NCBI GenBank assembly: GCA_023055355.1
Contig: JALJCS010000024.1
Coordinates: 5,657,501-5,721,500 of the forward strand
Direction: 5' to 3'
Length of the DNA stretch: 64,000 bases
Source: Agelaius tricolor
Lineage: Eukaryota > Chordata > Aves > Passeriformes > Icteridae
Made by a program: the position numbers and the translations under genes. The stretch's first letter is position 1; the number at the start of each line of letters is the position of its first letter. The notes below the pieces were generated by a model that saw nothing but the letters and a program-made list of their open reading frames with translations, did not search any database and was not told where the DNA came from. Shown here in pieces: positions 59,704 through 64,000 of this stretch.

Positions 59704-61179
59704 TCTTTTCTTTTATTAGTGAGCTTACCTCTGGCAGTGCCTTGTTATGTCTTACTCAGTGTTCAGCCCTTTGAACAGCTGCTCTTGAAGGCTCACAAAG
59801 GCTGCTGAGCTGCCACAGAACAAGCAGAGCAGGAGGCTTGGTTGGTTGCATCACTACAGCCCTCACTGCACTAATGTAGGTGCAACTAAAGACCCTGAGC
59901 ATGCAGGAAATGTACATTCATCTAAAACTGGAACGTTCAAAACCAGACCTTGGTTCACTTTTTTCTTGAGCAGTTATAATTCATGTTGGAGAGAGCAGGT
60001 TGTACAGCTCAGAGAGGTAATTTTATTTCAGACTCCAACTTCTCCAATTAGTAATATAAGATATTCTTATTACTCTTTGTACCTCAGACAGGGAACTTAT
60101 TGCAGTTCCCTACTTTCTGAAGATGTGTATGTTTTCAGAACCCACTGAAAACCTGCTTGACGTGTTATGGCACATAACTTTGACATCACTGAGAGAATAA
60201 TCTCTTCTGTTTCCATCCCCATTATGTGGTTATGTACCCTTGTGAAGCCAGCCCTCTCTAGCCCTTCTCTCCTGATTCTTTAGCTTAGTTATTTCTTGTG
60301 CAGCTCATGTCAAACTTTGGTCCAAGCACTGTGCCAGACCTATGCTTACATTATACATCTATCCAAAAAGTCCAGTTGGCTCCTGACGTGCTTTATTCCA
60401 GCCATGTACACAACCCACTGGGCCACCCTTCTGACTGAGGAAGAACCACCTAAAATCCAACTTTGATCGGAACAAAAGCAGTATTTTCACCCCTCCTGTG
60501 CAGCCACAAGCTGGGTGCTGCTTTCCAGATGGAGATGCCTTCCTTTGTGTGGATAGCAGTCCCTGCCTTGCAGCAGCAGCCTGCTGGAGGTAGTGTGAAG
60601 GTTTATGTTGCCTTTGCACCATGTGTGCTAAAATCCAAGGAGACACAGAATCACATGGTAGATGCTCCATGCCCATGTGACAGACCATCAAATATTTTCC
60701 TGTGGCTCATTTTTTCCTTTCTTTCTTTCCTTTCTCCTCCTTCTTATCTGCTGGTACACGACACCTGCTAGGAAATGTTGGCCTGGAGCCAGCAGGAAGA
60801 GGGAGCAGCTGAAAGTTGCTTGGCTGACTTTCCCTCTGGAGAGCTCTCAGCAAGTTTTGCACTGACAATGAACAAAGTGCTGCTTCTTGCTTTCAAAAGG
60901 CAAAGAAGAGTGGGTGGGATAGCAGGGCTTTCCCTACAATCCCAACTTTATGGAAGGGTAACACAGATCAGTCTTGAGTTCTTTTAATATGGGACAGAGA
61001 GCCAAAATTCAGTCATCCAACAGCACGGCAGGTGCTAAGAGCCACCCAGACCGCCAGTGTCTCCTGTACCACAAACAAGTAAAATCTTTGATTTCAAGCT
61101 CTGGCTATTTTGCTCAGATACCCCTTGTTTACCAAGTGCTGAATGGCACTCAGCATTTACAGATGTAAAGCCCCTAACT
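59704..61179. other. Unannotated noncoding sequence with a pyrimidine tract
   Basis: No gene is recognised. A TTTC/TCC-rich tract lies at about 60,709-60,750. Overlapping frames of 67-110 codons on both strands are unsupported. Confidence 0.5.
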
Positions 61180-61375
61180 GGGAAGGTCATTAAAATGGGC
61201 GGGAAGATTGGGTAAAATCTGAGAAAATCCACAGGGGAGCCCAGCTAATTAATTATGGTTTTGTAATGCACCTAAAAGAACAATGTCCAGAGTTCTGAGC
61301 TGTTTGAAGAGGCTGTTTAAAAGCAAATTAAATCAGAATATCTACTGTAAATGTACAATTGAGCTGCATGCTAAA
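61180..61375. other. Candidate conserved noncoding element
   Basis: Repeat-free block with TTAAAATGGGCGGGAAG (E2F-like), GCTAATTAATTATGG, TTTGTAATGC, GAACAATGTCC (SOX-like) and AAGCAAATTAAATC. No open frame. Motif density only; conservation is untested. Confidence 0.22.
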
Positions 61376-64000
61376 CACCAAGGCAAACTTGTTTACCCTC
61401 CTCCTGAGCCCTCTTGAGCAGGGTAGGTTTGAACATTTGGACACAAATGTCACTGGGTATGGGAAGACTGTGAGACACAAAGCAGGCAAGGGAGGAGCAA
61501 AAACATCCAGTGGGGAAAAAAAGTAGTGAAATACTGCAGCAAAGAATGAAAAACAAACAATGGCAAAAAAGGGAAAAACAAAATAGTTGAGATAGAACTG
61601 AGCCCACTCATGACTCTCTACAAAATTTGTATCTCTATCTCTGGAAAATTATTTTTTTCAGGTGAGGTGAGATTGTTATGTTTTTGAAGAGAAGCTGCTT
61701 GAACCCACTGCTGGGCAGGCTGGAATTCCCATTCCAGAGGTGGCTTGGTGGAACCAAAGCAAGTACTGGTGATCTGTGGGCAGGCTCTGCCATGACAGAT
61801 CAGCATCTGCCACCTGGGAACCATCTGCCTGGAGCCCAGCAAGGGCCTAGCAATGACCCATCTAGGATTTGGGGCAAATGGCTGGCCTGTGGTGAGCAAC
61901 AAACCATCAGAGGGCTTCAAGCCACCACCACAGCCAGCTCTTTTTCAGGCTGAACCATCCCAACGGAGGAAGCATCTGCCTCCCATCTGCTCCCTTCTGC
62001 CTGCAAGGACATATTTTTTCCATAAACCAAGGATTTTGCCTTGAGTCAAAAAGCTGCATTTTGGAGTGGACCACAACCCCTGGGCTCCCCATGTCTCAAA
62101 GCTTGATTCCTGCAGTGAATGTGGCTTTTTCATCTGACAGCATAACCAGTTATGTTTGGCAACTCCAGTTCTTTCAGGAGGGAGAAAAATATAGCTCTGT
62201 CTGCTGGTAATCTCATTGTAATTTGGCACAACCTGCTCAAAACTCTCCAAAAGGTTGTGGCACGTGGTGCAAGACAGGTGTAGCTGGCTCTTGGAAAACA
62301 CATGTGTGTAAGAACATGCAGCACCTGCCCTGTCTAAACTGCTCATGCACAGGGAGCAGCGACCCTGGAGGACTTCAAAAGATGTCAGAGGCTGTGTGTG
62401 CATTCCTGTGCATGGCTCAGATGACACCAAGTGAAGAGAGAAACCATTATGTAACTTAGAAGACTGTATGAAACAATAACTTAAGCACTTGCAAAAAAAA
62501 AAAAAATTAAAATAAATATCCCAGCCAACTGCTTCAGCATGAAAGATGAGATTTGTAAGATTAGTGAGATCTCCTATCTGCCAGATCTTGCTGAGCATTA
62601 CACCATGCAATGGAGTTGGGTTAACCCTGTGTGTTATTATGACTCAGCTTAGGGGAGAGGTAGGGCAGGGCAAGGCAAACTTTACTATCAGCATCTCTTG
62701 GAAATTGAGCTATATTTACAACACCAGGCCTGATAAATGCCTGTTGTCTTTGACTAACACCAAACATTGCAATACACAGCTCACCAGAGAGGGACTGGAC
62801 TGGCAGCTAGATTGTTTAATTAAGATCAAATTACCAGAGGGCTAGATCTGGTTCTCAAGATGTAACACAGAGATTATTAGCAAGAAATGAGTTTCAATAT
62901 AAAAATAGCAGCTGCCACCAGGTACAACACGTAGCAGCTGGCAGGAGAAGCACCAGTGTTTGCAACACTGAGCTTTGCCAGCTACTGCCTGTCACCAGCC
63001 TGGCACTGCCCAAGGGGCAGAGGAGCAGAGACCCCGAATGGGGTTCCCAGCTCCCATGAGTGCAAGATGTTTTTCCTCCTGTTCCCATATCAAAGGGGCC
63101 ATACTTGGGAGTGGGTGGCCCTTGTGCCTCTGCCCTGAGAGGTCAGACCAGCCCTGTCTCCAGATGGGAACCAGCATGGTGACAAGGAAAGTCACTTCAT
63201 CCCTCCCAGTAAATGGACAACGGAGTAAACTGATCCCATGCTGCACATCCCTCTCGGGAGAGGGTCTAGCAGATCCAGGGTTTGGGCAACCCTAGGAGTC
63301 CCTCCAGGATTGTCATAAATGGCTTTTATGCGTCAACAACAACAGATATTGGTTACAAGCACAGGAATAAGGAAATTCCTGTGCCTTGGAGCTTTGCATC
63401 ATTTTTATTTTCTTTTTCTGTGAAGGTGTGAGCCTGCACTGCCAAAATCCCATCCCCTTTTGGACACACTGAAAGGTTAAGTGGCATTCCTCTCAGACAG
63501 CAGGACTTCTGGCATGCCTCTCTCACTTGGCAGCCCATATCCTTCAGTTTCATTTACTTTTGCAATGTGTTTCTTTCTGTCGAATGTGAATAAATTTGAC
63601 CAGTGGATGGAGGTGCTATGAGGGAGGGTCAGACAGACACGGAGACATGACTGCGTGGTTTGTTTGAGCTTCATTTTCACAAGGAACCAGACTAAGATCC
63701 ACCCACTAATGAAATATGCCCTGCTCCTGCTTATCTGGTGACACACCAGAGTGTCTCTCAGCTTCCTGGTGCATTAAACTTCATTTAATACAAAACCCGC
63801 CTACGACCTGGTGTCACCTCTGCAGTTCCTTCTCTGAGATCGCTGCACATAAAGCCTTTAAAAAGTGGAATTTAACTTTGGGGTCCCTGACTTAAGGACC
63901 CAAACTTCACCTACTTGTACCCACAAGTAAGCATCCCTGCAGCTCCAACCAAAGCCAACAGGAGCTGCAGTATTTTAGGCACCTTGGGTCATGGCAGCAT
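61376..64000. other. Unannotated noncoding sequence to window end
   Basis: Holds the longest open frame of the window (221 codons, minus strand, 61,945-62,610). It runs through an A14 run at 62,492-62,505 that gives it a Phe run, and it resembles no protein I know. The segment at 63,600-63,900 has some CpGs and a GCACATAAAGCC stretch that could suggest an old LTR end, but no TG...CA boundaries, primer-binding site or partner were found. Otherwise nothing is recognised. Confidence 0.5.

Noticed and set aside
61945..62610. Longest open frame, 221 codons on the minus strand
   Set aside because: It crosses an A-run that becomes poly-Phe, shows no domain, and has overlapping frames on the other strand. 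Frames of this size occur by chance in 64 kb.
63600..63910. Possible endogenous retrovirus LTR end
   Set aside because: CpGs and a TAAA-type signal are present, but no TG...CA boundaries, target duplication, primer-binding site or internal genes could be found.
1..64000. CRISPR arrays, operons, insertion sequences, plasmid or phage functions
   Set aside because: No regularly spaced repeats, tandem long frames or transposase-like frames exist. The sequence is vertebrate.

Overview
This looks like about 64 kb of nuclear DNA from a bird, most likely a passerine. The evidence is in the repeats. Six stretches match the 3' tail of avian CR1 LINEs (the ATTCTATGA-type terminus, or the CTCCCATGGCAGGG-style UTR blocks). 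One short element at 47.45-47.59 kb fuses a tRNA-Ile(AAU)-like head to a CR1 tail, the architecture of the passerine SINE family known as TguSINE1. Interspersed-repeat density is low, CpG is depleted almost everywhere, and the sequence is moderately A+T-rich, all in keeping with a bird macrochromosome. Nothing prokaryotic or viral was seen: no operons, ribosome-binding-site spacing, CRISPR arrays, insertion sequences or recognisable retroviral genes.

I find no protein-coding gene that I can defend. Every open frame is short (the longest is 221 codons), many overlap on opposite strands, and none gives a protein family I recognise. The window is therefore best read as intergenic sequence or the inside of a very long intron. 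Three places have splice-signal patterns that could mark unrecognised or non-coding exons: 1,443-1,621 (acceptor, open frame, donor), an acceptor ending at 25,750, and a perfect AAG|GTGAGTA donor at 57,493/57,494 inside a small CpG-rich patch. All three are hypotheses.

Layout. 0-6 kb: plain sequence with a CTCF-like core at 2.59 kb and a CR1 tail at 4.1 kb. 6.4-6.7 kb: AT-rich block with homeodomain-type motifs, a candidate conserved element. 7-27 kb: mostly featureless, with small tandem duplications, microsatellites and a Maf/NF-E2-type site at 24.6 kb. 27.3-27.9 kb: the most distinctive regulatory-looking patch, combining CpG enrichment, a seven-run G-quadruplex motif, a 47-bp tandem duplication and a T16 run; a second candidate conserved block follows at 27.9-28.1 kb. 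28.9 and 59.6 kb: relics of the ancient MIR (CORE-SINE) family. 32.2-32.5 kb: a 245-base pyrimidine tract. 34-50.5 kb: most of the CR1 fragments and the SINE, a G20 run at 35.07 kb, an AT-rich candidate conserved block at 39.8-40.0 kb, and two strong inverted repeats at 44.66 and 47.24 kb. 50-64 kb: mostly unfeatured, with candidate conserved blocks at 59.1 and 61.2 kb.

I did not find a previously undescribed gene system. The items most worth checking are the 27.3-27.9 kb patch, the two perfect 12-bp stems, the SINE copy as a phylogenetic marker, and the possible exon at 1.4-1.6 kb.
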